NCBI GenBank assembly: GCA_015065455.1
Contig: SVQI01000001.1
Location: 125,090-166,016, forward strand
DNA: 40,927 bases
Source of the DNA: Oscillospiraceae bacterium
Lineage (GTDB): Bacteria; Bacillota; Clostridia; Oscillospirales; CAG-272
Direction: 5' to 3'
Positions 15,469 to 25,044 of this stretch are shown in pieces (within the stretch, counting starts at the first letter, position 1; each line of letters starts with the position of its first letter). The notes under the pieces were generated by a model. That model worked only from the letters and a program-made list of their open reading frames with translations. It ran no database searches and was not told where the DNA came from. A program made the position numbers and the translations under genes.

Positions 15469-16128
15469 TTATCTTGCGGATGACGATTTGTGCTTGCCCA
15501 TTTTGTCTTCGGGGCAAATTACTATCTTTCTGTTGTCGTCGGAGCCGATTGAATATGTGGAAACTCCTTCAATGTTCTGTATTTCCGAATGAATTATACG
15601 TCTTTCGTAGGGATTCATCGGTTCGAGAGTCATACTTCTTCCGTTCTTGTTTACTCTTGACGCCATTCTTCTTGCAAGAGTTCTCAACGTTTCTTCTCTC
15701 TTTGCACGGTAATTCTCAATGTCTACCGTTATCTTGGAATAGCCTTCACCGTCGGTCTTGTTTGCTGTGAGGTTTGCAAGATACTGCAACGCGTCGAGCG
15801 TCTCTCCGTGATGTCCGATAAGCAAGCCTGCTGACTCGCCAACTATCGTTATCTTCGTATCCTTGTCGTTAATTTTTTCTGACTTAACCTCTGCATCAAG
15901 ACCCATATTCGCTACCAGCTTCGTAACGAATTCTACCGCCTTCATCTCGGCGTTTGCATTACAGCTTACCTTAACCTTTGCGGGTGTCTCTCCAAATCCG
16001 AGAAAGCCCTTCTTTGCGTTTTCGATTACCTCGTACTCCGCCTTTTCAGCCGTAACGCCAAGCTCCTTCAAACCGTTCTGAATTGCTTCTTCGACGGTTC
16101 TGCCGTATACTATAACTTCGCGTTTCAT
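15469..16128 (-). CDS. jag: Jag/KhpB, SpoIIIJ-associated RNA-binding protein
   Basis: This 219-residue protein has the three Jag parts: the Jag-N domain (MKREVIVYGRTVEEAI to about 53), a KH domain with GLLIGHHGETLDALQYL (the GXXG loop is GHHG), and a C-terminal R3H domain with NPYERRIIHSEIQ. KhpB binds RNA, usually with KhpA, and affects cell division and wall growth in streptococci; in Bacillus it is encoded with the insertase SpoIIIJ. It lies 64 bases downstream of yidC in the same transcript. Confidence 0.95.
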   Translation of the reverse strand: MKREVIVYGRTVEEAIQNGLKELGVTAEKAEYEVIENAKKGFLGFGETPAKVKVSCNANAEMKAVEFVTKLVANMGLDAEVKSEKINDKDTKITIVGESAGLLIGHHGETLDALQYLANLTANKTDGEGYSKITVDIENYRAKREETLRTLARRMASRVNKNGRSMTLEPMNPYERRIIHSEIQNIEGVSTYSIGSDDNRKIVICPEDKMGKHKSSSAR

Positions 16129-16192
16129 TTTTTGTTTTTCTCCTTTATTTTTAAGCGCCTTAAATATTGACGCACGATTTGTCTTTTTTTAA

Positions 16193-17326
16193 TTATTCTT
16201 CTGTATTTTCTGTTTCTTCTGACTTTTCTTCGGATTCATTTTTGTCGTCGTCGGACTTAACCTCGGGCTTTTCAATCATTCCTGCAAGTCCGGTAGCCGA
16301 TTCCTTCTTCTTGGGCTTAGGCTGGGGAGCAGGCTGTTCGTAATCCTCTTCATCAATTCTGTGGAGAGAACGAACCTTCTTCTTTTCACCTGAGGGCTTC
16401 TTTTCTTTCTTAATCTTGCCGTTCATTTCCTTTTCGGCGCGCTTATAATCTTCCTCTGTAAAGCGGGGAATGGGGAGTAATTTTGCCAAGATAACCTGCT
16501 GAATAGTACCGAATATATTATTAAATATCCAGTAAATACCGATAACTGCGGGAACGATAAACGTAATATAAACGCTCATCAAGGGCATAACCCAGTCCAT
16601 AATCTTCATAGAACAGCCGGTAGCCGCGTCCTGTTCTACTCCCTCGTTTGCATTATACATAAACTTCTTGTTTATCTTCATACCGAGGTACATACAAACG
16701 AAAGTCAAAATTGGAACAAGCAAGAGCACAAGGCCCGTCTTGCTCATATCATCAAGCGAGGGTGTTCTTGTAAGGTCTATACCAAACAAATTAAAGTTAG
16801 GCAATTCTGCCTCTGTAATATGACCCTTTGCCACGTCTGCAAACTTATCAAAATTCGCCTTCATAGCCGAAACGAGCTTAAACTGAGCGTCGGTTGCAGC
16901 TGTGTTTGTAATTTCTGCAACCTCGTACAGCTTTGAAATTACTTCCTTCGGAACCTTACACAAATACTGCAAGGGCTTTATAATTACCTGATAAAGTGCA
17001 AGAAGTACGGGGAGCTGTATAAGAAGGGGCAAACAACCGCCCATGGGGTTGAAGTTTTCCTTCTGATAAAGGTCCATAATATCCTGCTGCATCTTCTGCT
17101 GTGTAGGCTGGTCGTTTCTTCCTGCGTATCTCTTACGGATAGCCATTTCCTTAGGACGAAGACTTGCCTGCTTAATTGAGTTCTTCTGCTGTTTGATGCT
17201 CAGAGGGAGCATAGCTATCTTTACTACCACAGCAAACAAAATAAGGGCAATAAGATAGTTCTTACCGCCTATATTATAACAAAACTTTACTATCGTTCCA
17301 AAAAAACCAAGGATTGCGTCTATCAC
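16193..17326 (-). CDS. yidC: Membrane protein insertase YidC/OxaA
   Basis: YidC inserts membrane proteins alone or with SecYEG; its sporulating homologue SpoIIIJ is needed for sigma-G activation. The 377-residue protein has membrane segments near residues 22-42, 103-122 (in the GGCLPLLIQLPVLLALYQVI signature), 195-215 and 245-275. The first cytoplasmic loop has KQQKNSIKQASLRPKEM, and a hydrophilic Lys/Glu-rich tail runs from about 300. The conserved hydrophilic-groove Arg is probably the Arg in RPKEM or a nearby one; I could not fix it. No N-terminal lipobox is visible, unlike Bacillus SpoIIIJ. It follows yidD by about 43 bases. Confidence 0.95.
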   Translation of the reverse strand: MIDAILGFFGTIVKFCYNIGGKNYLIALILFAVVVKIAMLPLSIKQQKNSIKQASLRPKEMAIRKRYAGRNDQPTQQKMQQDIMDLYQKENFNPMGGCLPLLIQLPVLLALYQVIIKPLQYLCKVPKEVISKLYEVAEITNTAATDAQFKLVSAMKANFDKFADVAKGHITEAELPNFNLFGIDLTRTPSLDDMSKTGLVLLLVPILTFVCMYLGMKINKKFMYNANEGVEQDAATGCSMKIMDWVMPLMSVYITFIVPAVIGIYWIFNNIFGTIQQVILAKLLPIPRFTEEDYKRAEKEMNGKIKKEKKPSGEKKKVRSLHRIDEEDYEQPAPQPKPKKKESATGLAGMIEKPEVKSDDDKNESEEKSEETENTEE

Positions 17327-17369
17327 TTTTTCTTCTCCTTTACTCTTACGGAATATGTACGTTTACTTA

Positions 17370-17603
17370 TTATTTTTTCTTAACCTTCTTTTCGGGCACA
17401 GGGTCAAATCCGCCCTTACAAAACGGATTGCATCTCAGTATTCTCCATACCGAAAGCAAGCTGCCCTTAAAAAAACCGTGCTTTTCCAAAGCCTCGATAG
17501 CATAGCAAGAACAAGTCGGATAAAATCTGCAACTCGGCCTCTTTTTTCGCGGTGATATATATTTCTGATAAAGTCTTATTAAATATATGAAAATCCTCTT
17601 CAT
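17370..17603 (-). CDS. yidD: Membrane protein insertion efficiency factor YidD
   Basis: This 77-residue YidD has the family core [19 protein letters not shown] and the second motif [17 protein letters not shown]. It is a small inner-face protein that assists YidC-dependent insertion. The N-terminus has an amphipathic segment ([15 protein letters not shown]). Its ATG overlaps the rnpA stop in a TAATG arrangement (17601-17605), so the two genes are translationally coupled. Confidence 0.95.
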   Translation of the reverse strand: MKRIFIYLIRLYQKYISPRKKRPSCRFYPTCSCYAIEALEKHGFFKGSLLSVWRILRCNPFCKGGFDPVPEKKVKKK

Positions 17604-17974
17604 TATATCATACCAAGCTTGCGGAAAGCAAAAATCATATCCTTTTTTATATCCGTAGATTTTGCCTTAACACAGCCCTCTCTGGCAACGAGAACTATAA
17701 GATTGCCTTTTTTTATCCCGTATTCCTTGTCGGTCAAACGGTAGCCCTCTCTTATTATTCTCTTTACTCTCGACCTCGTAACAGCCTTTCCTATCTTCTT
17801 TGTAACGGTTAAGCCTACGCGGTTTATATATTCTTTTTCAGGATTCTCTTTTTTTAACTTAAAAGCAAGTCGATCGGGTAAAACGTATATAACGACGTTT
17901 TTAGTCGCTATCTTTTTACCCTTTCTGTATGCTTTGTTATACAGGTGATTTTCGCATATTGCTCTATATTTCAT
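17603..17974 (-). CDS. rnpA: Ribonuclease P protein component
   Basis: RnpA is the protein cofactor of the RNase P ribozyme that cuts tRNA 5' leaders. The conserved part includes [22 protein letters not shown], with the RNA-binding R-rich helix [14 protein letters not shown]. An upstream in-frame ATG at 18001 would add nine residues. The ATG at 17974 is preferred: [12 protein letters not shown] matches the usual N-terminus, and GGGGGG lies 10 bases upstream of it, inside the longer reading. The product is 123 residues, the normal length. The gene follows rpmH by about 110 bases. Confidence 0.93.
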   Translation of the reverse strand: MKYRAICENHLYNKAYRKGKKIATKNVVIYVLPDRLAFKLKKENPEKEYINRVGLTVTKKIGKAVTRSRVKRIIREGYRLTDKEYGIKKGNLIVLVAREGCVKAKSTDIKKDMIFAFRKLGMI

Positions 17975-18085
17975 AAATATAAAACCCCCCGTATCTTTCA
18001 TTCGTTTCCGTTGTAAAACAAAAACCCCCGAGAAGTATCGGCGGTTTTGTAACTGACATACGTCTGAATCGAAACTTTTATGCCA

Positions 18086-18220
18086 TCAATATGTGAGCCT
18101 TTTTCTGCCTTTTGCGCGTCTTCTTTTCAACACATTTCTGCCGTCGGCGGTTCTCATTCTTTTTCTGAAACCATGTTCCTTTTTGCGCTGGCGTTTCTTA
18201 GGCTGATACGTTCTAATCAT
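18086..18220 (-). CDS. rpmH: 50S ribosomal protein L34
   Basis: This 44-residue, very basic protein reads [20 protein letters not shown] and then an [20 protein letters not shown] core, the standard L34 sequence. A perfect GGAGGT lies seven bases before the ATG. It is the first gene of the leftward rpmH-rnpA-yidD-yidC-jag transcript, next to dnaA as in most bacteria. The gene is short and easily missed in automated annotation. Confidence 0.97.
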   Translation of the reverse strand: MIRTYQPKKRQRKKEHGFRKRMRTADGRNVLKRRRAKGRKRLTY

Positions 18221-18264
18221 TTCACGCACCTCCTTCAACTTCAAAATACTCAACGGTATTTTTT

Positions 18265-18293
18265 ATTATTACATAAAACCTGTCCGTTGTCAA
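18265..18293 (-). promoter_or_regulatory. Promoter of rpmH
   Basis: On the minus strand TTGACA (18293-18288) is followed after 17 bases by AATAAT (18270-18265). The -35 is perfect and the -10 matches five of six. It lies about 45 bases upstream of the rpmH start. Confidence 0.75.
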
Positions 18294-18365
18294 GGGTTTT
18301 TTGCTTTTTTTCCCATTATAATAGGTATTTTTTTGCTTTTGTAAGTGAAAAATCTTAAAAATTCC

Positions 18366-18394
18366 TTGCATTATATATTTATATATGTTATAAT
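18366..18394 (+). promoter_or_regulatory. Promoter of dnaA
   Basis: TTGCAT (18366-18371), a 17-base spacer and a perfect TATAAT (18389-18394) with an upstream TG (extended -10). It is about 65 bases before dnaA. No exact TTTTC(A/C)ACA box occurs in the rpmH-dnaA spacer, so the origin boxes lie on the other side of dnaA. Confidence 0.75.
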
Positions 18395-18458
18395 ATTTTA
18401 TATATTTTGTATTTAATATTATATTATATATTTATAATTTTTTTGAAGGGAATTTTTT

Positions 18459-19886
18459 ATGCAGTTCTTAGATGACCTTTGGGCCAACGTTATAAAAAAT
18501 ATGAGAAAAACCTACGCTGAAACGTTTATTGAGCTTTGGTTCGGTGACCTTAAGCTTGAAGTGTTGAACGACACCGACGCTGTTCTAATAAACGGAAGCG
18601 ATTTGAAATGCAATATACTTAACGAAAGACATCTGCCTACCATCAAACAGTATCTTGAAGAGCTTTTGGGATACCAGGTCAGAGTAACTATTCTTTCAAG
18701 ACAGAACGGAGAACCCGACCTTACTCCCTATATCACGGGCAAAGTATCTTCAGAAACTCCCGACGAGCATTCTTCTGAAAACAGAGCAGACACTCTTTCA
18801 AAAGACGATGACGATATCGACGACAACCCGTTTGAGCAGGCAAGTAATATTTTCCCCTCTTACCATACGCAGTATACTTTTGAAAACTTTATTGTGGGTA
18901 ACTCAAATAAATTTGCATACGAGGCTTGTATCGCGGTTTGTAACTCCCTTGCGACTCAATTCAATCCTTTATTTATATACGGACAGAGCGGTCTTGGTAA
19001 AACTCACCTTCTTTACGCTATCAACAACTACGTTCTCAGCAAAAATAAGAATGCAAGTATCGTTTACGTAAAGGGTGAAGATTTTGCAAATCAGCTTATC
19101 GAAAATCTCCACCGCCGTTCGCCTCTGACTTTCAGAGAAAAATTCAGAGATAAATTCCGTAAAACAGATATATTACTGATAGACGATATTCAGTTTATTG
19201 CGGGTAAAGAATCAACTCAGGAAGAAATATTCCACACGTTCAACGCTCTTTATGATGCGGGTAAACAGATTATTCTGACCAGCGACCGTCCGCCGAAGGA
19301 AATTAAAACTCTTGAAGAAAGACTGAGAACTCGTTTTGAAGGCGGTCTTATAGTTGACATTCAGCCGCCCGATTACGAATTACGCTCGGCTATCATTAAG
19401 CATAAAGCAAAGAAACACGGAGTAACCTTTACTCCCGACGTGCTTGACTACCTTGCAGACAACCTCAGAAACAACGTAAGACAAATTGAAGGTGCAGTTA
19501 AGACTCTCGCCGCCCACTCTTTCTTAAAGGGAGCCGTGCTTGACGTTGAGCTTGCTAAAAAGTGTATATCTGAGCTCGTTTCTCACAATGAGCCGACTCA
19601 CGTTACGATTGACAGAATTTTTGATAAAATTACAAAAAAATACAGCATTACCGAAGAAGACCTCAAGGGAACGAAGCGTAATCAGGAAATTGCAAGAGTC
19701 CGTCACATCTGTATTTATATAATCAGAAATACGACCGACCTCTCACTTAAGAAGATTGGAGACATATTCTCGCGCGACCACGCGACCATAAAATCATCGT
19801 TAAACAAGATTGAAACAGACGTCAAGGAAAACTCATTACTTGAAATTGAAATTAACGAGCTTATTGATGAGATTATGAAAAAATAA
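18459..19886 (+). CDS. dnaA: Chromosomal replication initiator protein DnaA
   Basis: DnaA binds origin boxes, oligomerises with ATP and opens oriC. The 475-residue protein has domain I (1-85), an acidic linker rich in Asp and Glu (about 95-130), the AAA+ domain with Walker A GQSGLGKT (175-182) and Walker B ILLIDD (238-243), and domain IV. The usual domain IV signature GGRDHTTVxHA reads FSRDHATIKSS here (R439, D440, H441, A442, T443, S446). The residue equivalent to E. coli Thr435 is Ala and that equivalent to His439 is Ser. The Arg equivalent to R399 (in TKRNQE) and R407 are kept. GAAGGGA precedes the ATG. It is the key protein of the origin directly downstream. Confidence 0.98.
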   Translation: MQFLDDLWANVIKNMRKTYAETFIELWFGDLKLEVLNDTDAVLINGSDLKCNILNERHLPTIKQYLEELLGYQVRVTILSRQNGEPDLTPYITGKVSSETPDEHSSENRADTLSKDDDDIDDNPFEQASNIFPSYHTQYTFENFIVGNSNKFAYEACIAVCNSLATQFNPLFIYGQSGLGKTHLLYAINNYVLSKNKNASIVYVKGEDFANQLIENLHRRSPLTFREKFRDKFRKTDILLIDDIQFIAGKESTQEEIFHTFNALYDAGKQIILTSDRPPKEIKTLEERLRTRFEGGLIVDIQPPDYELRSAIIKHKAKKHGVTFTPDVLDYLADNLRNNVRQIEGAVKTLAAHSFLKGAVLDVELAKKCISELVSHNEPTHVTIDRIFDKITKKYSITEEDLKGTKRNQEIARVRHICIYIIRNTTDLSLKKIGDIFSRDHATIKSSLNKIETDVKENSLLEIEINELIDEIMKK

Positions 19887-19887
19887 T

Positions 19888-20230
19888 ATCTGTCTCCCTT
19901 TGTTTTCAACAGGTGTTGAAAAGGGTGTTGAAAACTTTTCTCCCTCTTTTACAGTATACTACGCTGATTTTATACGTAAGTTTTGCAAGTTTTCCACAGG
20001 AAAGTTTTCACATGAAAAGTTGTTGAATTTTTGGTTGAAATTTACCTTTGTTTGTCGATTTTGAAAACTATTTATTTTTCAACAGTCTTTTCTTTGGAAT
20101 ATCAACAGGGAGAAAAATTTGTAAGACAGCCTGTCTTACTGTGTTTTTTAGTTTCTAACATTTTCCACACCCCCTAATAATACTATTACTACTACAATCT
20201 CTTATATATATACATTTTGTTTTTTTCGCT
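19888..20230. other. oriC: Replication origin oriC (dnaA-dnaN spacer) with DnaA boxes and DnaA-trios
   Basis: This spacer carries TTTTC(A/C)ACA boxes at 19903-19911 (+), 19914-19922 (-), 19926-19934 (-), 19990-19998 (+), 20076-20084 (+) and 20161-20169 (+), plus looser variants (20005, 20021, 20101). The last box is followed at once by CCCCC (20170-20174) and then by in-register triplets CTA-ATA-ATA-CTA-TTA-CTA-CTA (20174-20194), complementary to DnaA-trios (3'-GAT/AAT). The AT-rich CTTATATATATAC follows. Box, GC cluster, trios and AT-rich DNA is the basal unwinding layout known from Bacillus subtilis. The box consensus differs from TTATCCACA. Confidence 0.9.
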
Positions 20231-20281
20231 GCTTCGCGAGATTTTGAAAAATTAAAGAAAAATAGAAAGGGAACTTATCTT

Positions 20282-21415
20282 ATGAAAATTATTTTTGAAA
20301 AAAATATTCTTAATACCGTTCTTAACGCGGCTATGAGCGCCGTATCTACAAAAAATATTATCCCCGCAACCTCAGGTATCCTTATTACCACACTTAACAG
20401 CGAAAAAGTTACCATAACAGCCTACGACCTTGAAAAAGGTATTACTACTACCGTTCCCGCCACAGTTCTTGAAGAGGGCGAATACGTTATTAACGCTATA
20501 AGACTTAATCAGATTATAAAAACACTTCCCGATGCTCAGATCACAATTGAGGTTGATGATAAGTGTATGACAAAGATAACAAGCGGTAAATCCGAATTCA
20601 GTATGCCGGCACTCCCCGGTTCTGACTTTCCGAGTACGCCTACCGTTGATACGGGTAAAGAACTTGCAGTTCCCCAGAGCGTTATGAGAAGTATGATCAG
20701 CCGTACTATCTTTGCAGTTGCTCAGACTGACCAAAGACCTATTTATTGCGGTGTTTATTTTGAAGTTAAGGGCTCAAAGATTGCTGCAGTTTCGTGCGAT
20801 AGCTTCAGACTTGCTTATACCGAGCAGGAATGTGATATTAAAAAGAACGAAGAAGCTTTGCAGGATATGTCCTTTATCGTTCCGGGTAAGACTCTTATCG
20901 AGCTTATGAAATTCCTTAACGACAGCGAAGATATGGTCGTTAATATAAGAATAGGCGGTAAGCACGCTTTATTTAACGTAGAAAACTTTACATTCTTTAC
21001 AAGACTTCTCGAAGGTCAGTATATAGAATATAACAGATATATTCCTAAAGATAACAACATCTTCGTTACGGTAAATACTGACGAATTGACAGATAGCCTT
21101 GAAAGAGCCGCGCTTATTACAGAAGAAAAGGCGCAGGTAAGAAACTTTGTTAAGTGTAATTTTAACGATAATACTCTCGTTATTACAGCAAACGCCGTTT
21201 CGGGTAACGTTTACGACGAGGTTGCTATCGAAAAAACGGGTGATGACCTCGAAATTGCATTCACTTGCCGTTACTTGCTTGATGCTTTGAGAGTTTGTAA
21301 CGTTGAAAATATTAAGCTCTCTATGTCGGGTCCCCTCCGTGCTATGGTTATTGAACCCGCAAACGATGAAAAAGAAAGATTCTTGTTCGTTACACTTCCT
21401 ACAAGAATGAAATAA
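20282..21415 (+). CDS. dnaN: DNA polymerase III sliding clamp (beta)
   Basis: This 377-residue protein is the ring-shaped processivity factor that tethers polymerase III to DNA and docks many repair proteins. It has the three repeated clamp domains, with family features such as MKIIFEKNIL, the central TDQRPIYCGVYFE and ATDSYRLA-like SCDSFRLAY, and ends in a region matching the MPMR-type C-terminus (TLPTRMK). AGAAAGGGA precedes the ATG. It directly follows oriC and is cotranscribed with recF. Confidence 0.97.
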   Translation: MKIIFEKNILNTVLNAAMSAVSTKNIIPATSGILITTLNSEKVTITAYDLEKGITTTVPATVLEEGEYVINAIRLNQIIKTLPDAQITIEVDDKCMTKITSGKSEFSMPALPGSDFPSTPTVDTGKELAVPQSVMRSMISRTIFAVAQTDQRPIYCGVYFEVKGSKIAAVSCDSFRLAYTEQECDIKKNEEALQDMSFIVPGKTLIELMKFLNDSEDMVVNIRIGGKHALFNVENFTFFTRLLEGQYIEYNRYIPKDNNIFVTVNTDELTDSLERAALITEEKAQVRNFVKCNFNDNTLVITANAVSGNVYDEVAIEKTGDDLEIAFTCRYLLDALRVCNVENIKLSMSGPLRAMVIEPANDEKERFLFVTLPTRMK

Positions 21416-21442
21416 AAAAGAAAGTTTTTAAATTATTAAGCT

Positions 21443-22519
21443 ATGGTATGCAAAAGGATAAGTTTTACCGACTTTCGTAACATAGAAAAAGCAGAGATTG
21501 AATTTTGCGACGGGGTAAATATTCTCTACGGTAATAATGCCGTTGGAAAAACTAACGCCCTTGAGGGAATTTATTTGTTTGCTAACGGAAAAAGCTTCAG
21601 AACGTCAAACGACAGAGATCTTATCAATTTTTCAAAAGATCTGAGCTTTGTTAAGATGCAATTTGAAGACTCCGTAAGAAAACACGATATGGAAATGAAG
21701 CTGATTCGCGGAAGCAGAAAGCTTTGTTACAGAAACGGTGTCAATATAAAAAAGCTGTCTGATTTTGTGGGCTATTTCAGGGCTGTATTGTTCTGCCCCG
21801 AGCATTTGTCGGTTATTAAAGACGGCCCAAGCGAAAGACGCTCGTTTCTTGATGCGGCTATTTGTCAGATAAAGCCTATTTACCTTTCGTCACTTCAAAA
21901 ATATAACAATATTCTTAATCAGAGAAATATTCTTTTAAAAAACTACGAAGAAAATAAGCAGGATTTTGACAGAACGATTGAGCTTTGGTCTGCCTATCTT
22001 GCAAGGGAAGCTTCTCTTATAGCAAGAGAAAGATACGAGTACGTAAAGATTTTAAACTTACACGTTAAAGATTTCTTTAACGATATGACGAGTGGCAAAG
22101 AGGATACTTTCCTTGAATACAACAAGGCTATGACCGAGGACGAGTATTACGAAAAACTGACTCATAATCTTGAAAAAGAAATTCAGGCGGGTAGTACTCT
22201 CTACGGTATCCATAAAGACGATATTGATATATATTTGAACGGACGCGAGGCAAGAAGCTTTTGTTCACAGGGACAGCAGAGATGCCTTGCCCTTGCGATG
22301 AAGCTCGGTGAGGGTGAAATATCAAGACAGGTGACGGGTGAATATCCTGTTTTGCTGTTTGACGATATTTTCAGTGAGCTTGACTCAAAAAGAAAAGAAT
22401 ACGTTACTAACGGCATAAAAAAATGTCAGGTTATTATAACGAGCTGTGAAAAGGATGGAATACAGAACGTTGCGGGTAACGTTATTCACGTTGATAAAGG
22501 AAATTATACGAGGATATAA
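21443..22519 (+). CDS. recF: DNA replication and repair protein RecF
   Basis: RecF is an SMC-like ATPase that helps RecO/RecR load RecA at gaps. The 358-residue protein has Walker A GNNAVGKTN (30-38), the ABC signature region SFCSQGQQRCLALAMKLGE, and Walker B PVLLFDDIFSELDSKR. It starts 27 bases after dnaN. The small S4-domain gene (yaaA) that often lies between dnaN and recF is absent here. remB follows closely, so dnaN-recF-remB looks like one operon. Confidence 0.96.
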   Translation: MVCKRISFTDFRNIEKAEIEFCDGVNILYGNNAVGKTNALEGIYLFANGKSFRTSNDRDLINFSKDLSFVKMQFEDSVRKHDMEMKLIRGSRKLCYRNGVNIKKLSDFVGYFRAVLFCPEHLSVIKDGPSERRSFLDAAICQIKPIYLSSLQKYNNILNQRNILLKNYEENKQDFDRTIELWSAYLAREASLIARERYEYVKILNLHVKDFFNDMTSGKEDTFLEYNKAMTEDEYYEKLTHNLEKEIQAGSTLYGIHKDDIDIYLNGREARSFCSQGQQRCLALAMKLGEGEISRQVTGEYPVLLFDDIFSELDSKRKEYVTNGIKKCQVIITSCEKDGIQNVAGNVIHVDKGNYTRI

Positions 22520-22530
22520 GAAGAAAAAAT

Positions 22531-22779
22531 ATGTATATACATTTGGGAAATAAAAAGAATATCCGCGAAAAAGATATAATCGGAATTTTTGATATGGACA
22601 AGGCGACGATGTCAAAGGTGACTCAGAAATTTTTGAATAAAGCCGAGAAGGAAAATAGTCTTATTATGACCGTAGACGAGATTCCGAAATCGCTTATTCT
22701 TACAGAAAACAAAGTATATATGTCTCAACTATCCCCCAACGCCATCTACGGCAGACTTACAGATAAAGAGAAGATTTAA
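22531..22779 (+). CDS. remB: RemB/DUF370-family regulator
   Basis: This 82-residue protein matches the DUF370/RemB family, encoded between recF and gyrB in many Firmicutes (yaaB in Bacillus). It begins MYIHLGNKKNIREKDIIGIFD and contains the family's central Thr/Ser-rich segment (DKATMSKVTQKFL) and SLILTENKVYMSQLSP. RemA/RemB proteins regulate extracellular-matrix genes in Bacillus and may bind DNA as oligomers. It lies 11 bases after recF. The gene order strongly supports the call. Confidence 0.9.
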   Translation: MYIHLGNKKNIREKDIIGIFDMDKATMSKVTQKFLNKAEKENSLIMTVDEIPKSLILTENKVYMSQLSPNAIYGRLTDKEKI

Positions 22780-22802
22780 AGTATAACATCTTATATTTAA
22801 AA

Positions 22803-22952
22803 AGGCGACCTCATCCGACTCGTCAACAAAGTATAATTATAATTTATATTTAATTATTGCCGAGCCACCTTCTCCGGTGGGAGAAGGTGGAGTGCCGCCA
22901 ATATATTTAATAATTATTTTTTTATAACGCGGCGCGACGGATGAGTTCGTCT
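22803..22952. repeat. Repeat module C, copy 1, between remB and gyrB
   Basis: The element has a perfect 11-bp hairpin CCACCTTCTCC/GGAGAAGGTGG at 22865-22890 with a 4-base loop, and ends in GACGGATGAGTTCGTC, which is also the right end of the larger C copy at 31770-32024. Its left part (CCGACTCGTCAACAAAG ... TATTGCCGAGCCACCT) recurs at 26437-26521. The rest of the remB-gyrB spacer is AT-rich with no gene. Confidence 0.85.
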
Positions 22953-23052
22953 ATTAAAGACCTTGATATCTCTCGGGAGAAAAAATTCCGAAAATAATAT
23001 ATAATATATAGAAAAATTTTTTATAAAAAAACAGTTAATTATAAGTTAAATG

Positions 23053-23079
23053 TATCAAAAGAAAGTAATTTCTTTGATA
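23053..23079 (+). promoter_or_regulatory. Inverted repeat in the gyrB leader
   Basis: TATCAAAAGAAA and TTTCTTTGATA are complementary except for one bulged A, around a short GTAA-type loop. It ends about nine bases before the ribosome binding site (GGGAG, 23088-23092) of gyrB. It could be an operator or an RNA hairpin affecting gyrB translation. I see no T run, so it is not a terminator. Confidence 0.45.
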
Positions 23080-23080
23080 A

Positions 23081-25021
<1,941 letters not shown>

Positions 25022-25044
25022 TTCTTGTTGTTAGTTTTTTATAT

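Noticed and set aside
19715..19909. Reading frames on the minus strand at the dnaA end and in oriC
   Set aside because: They overlap conserved dnaA and oriC boxes and have no start signal.
21416..21442. S4-domain yaaA gene between dnaN and recF
   Set aside because: Only 27 bases separate the two genes, so the gene is absent here.
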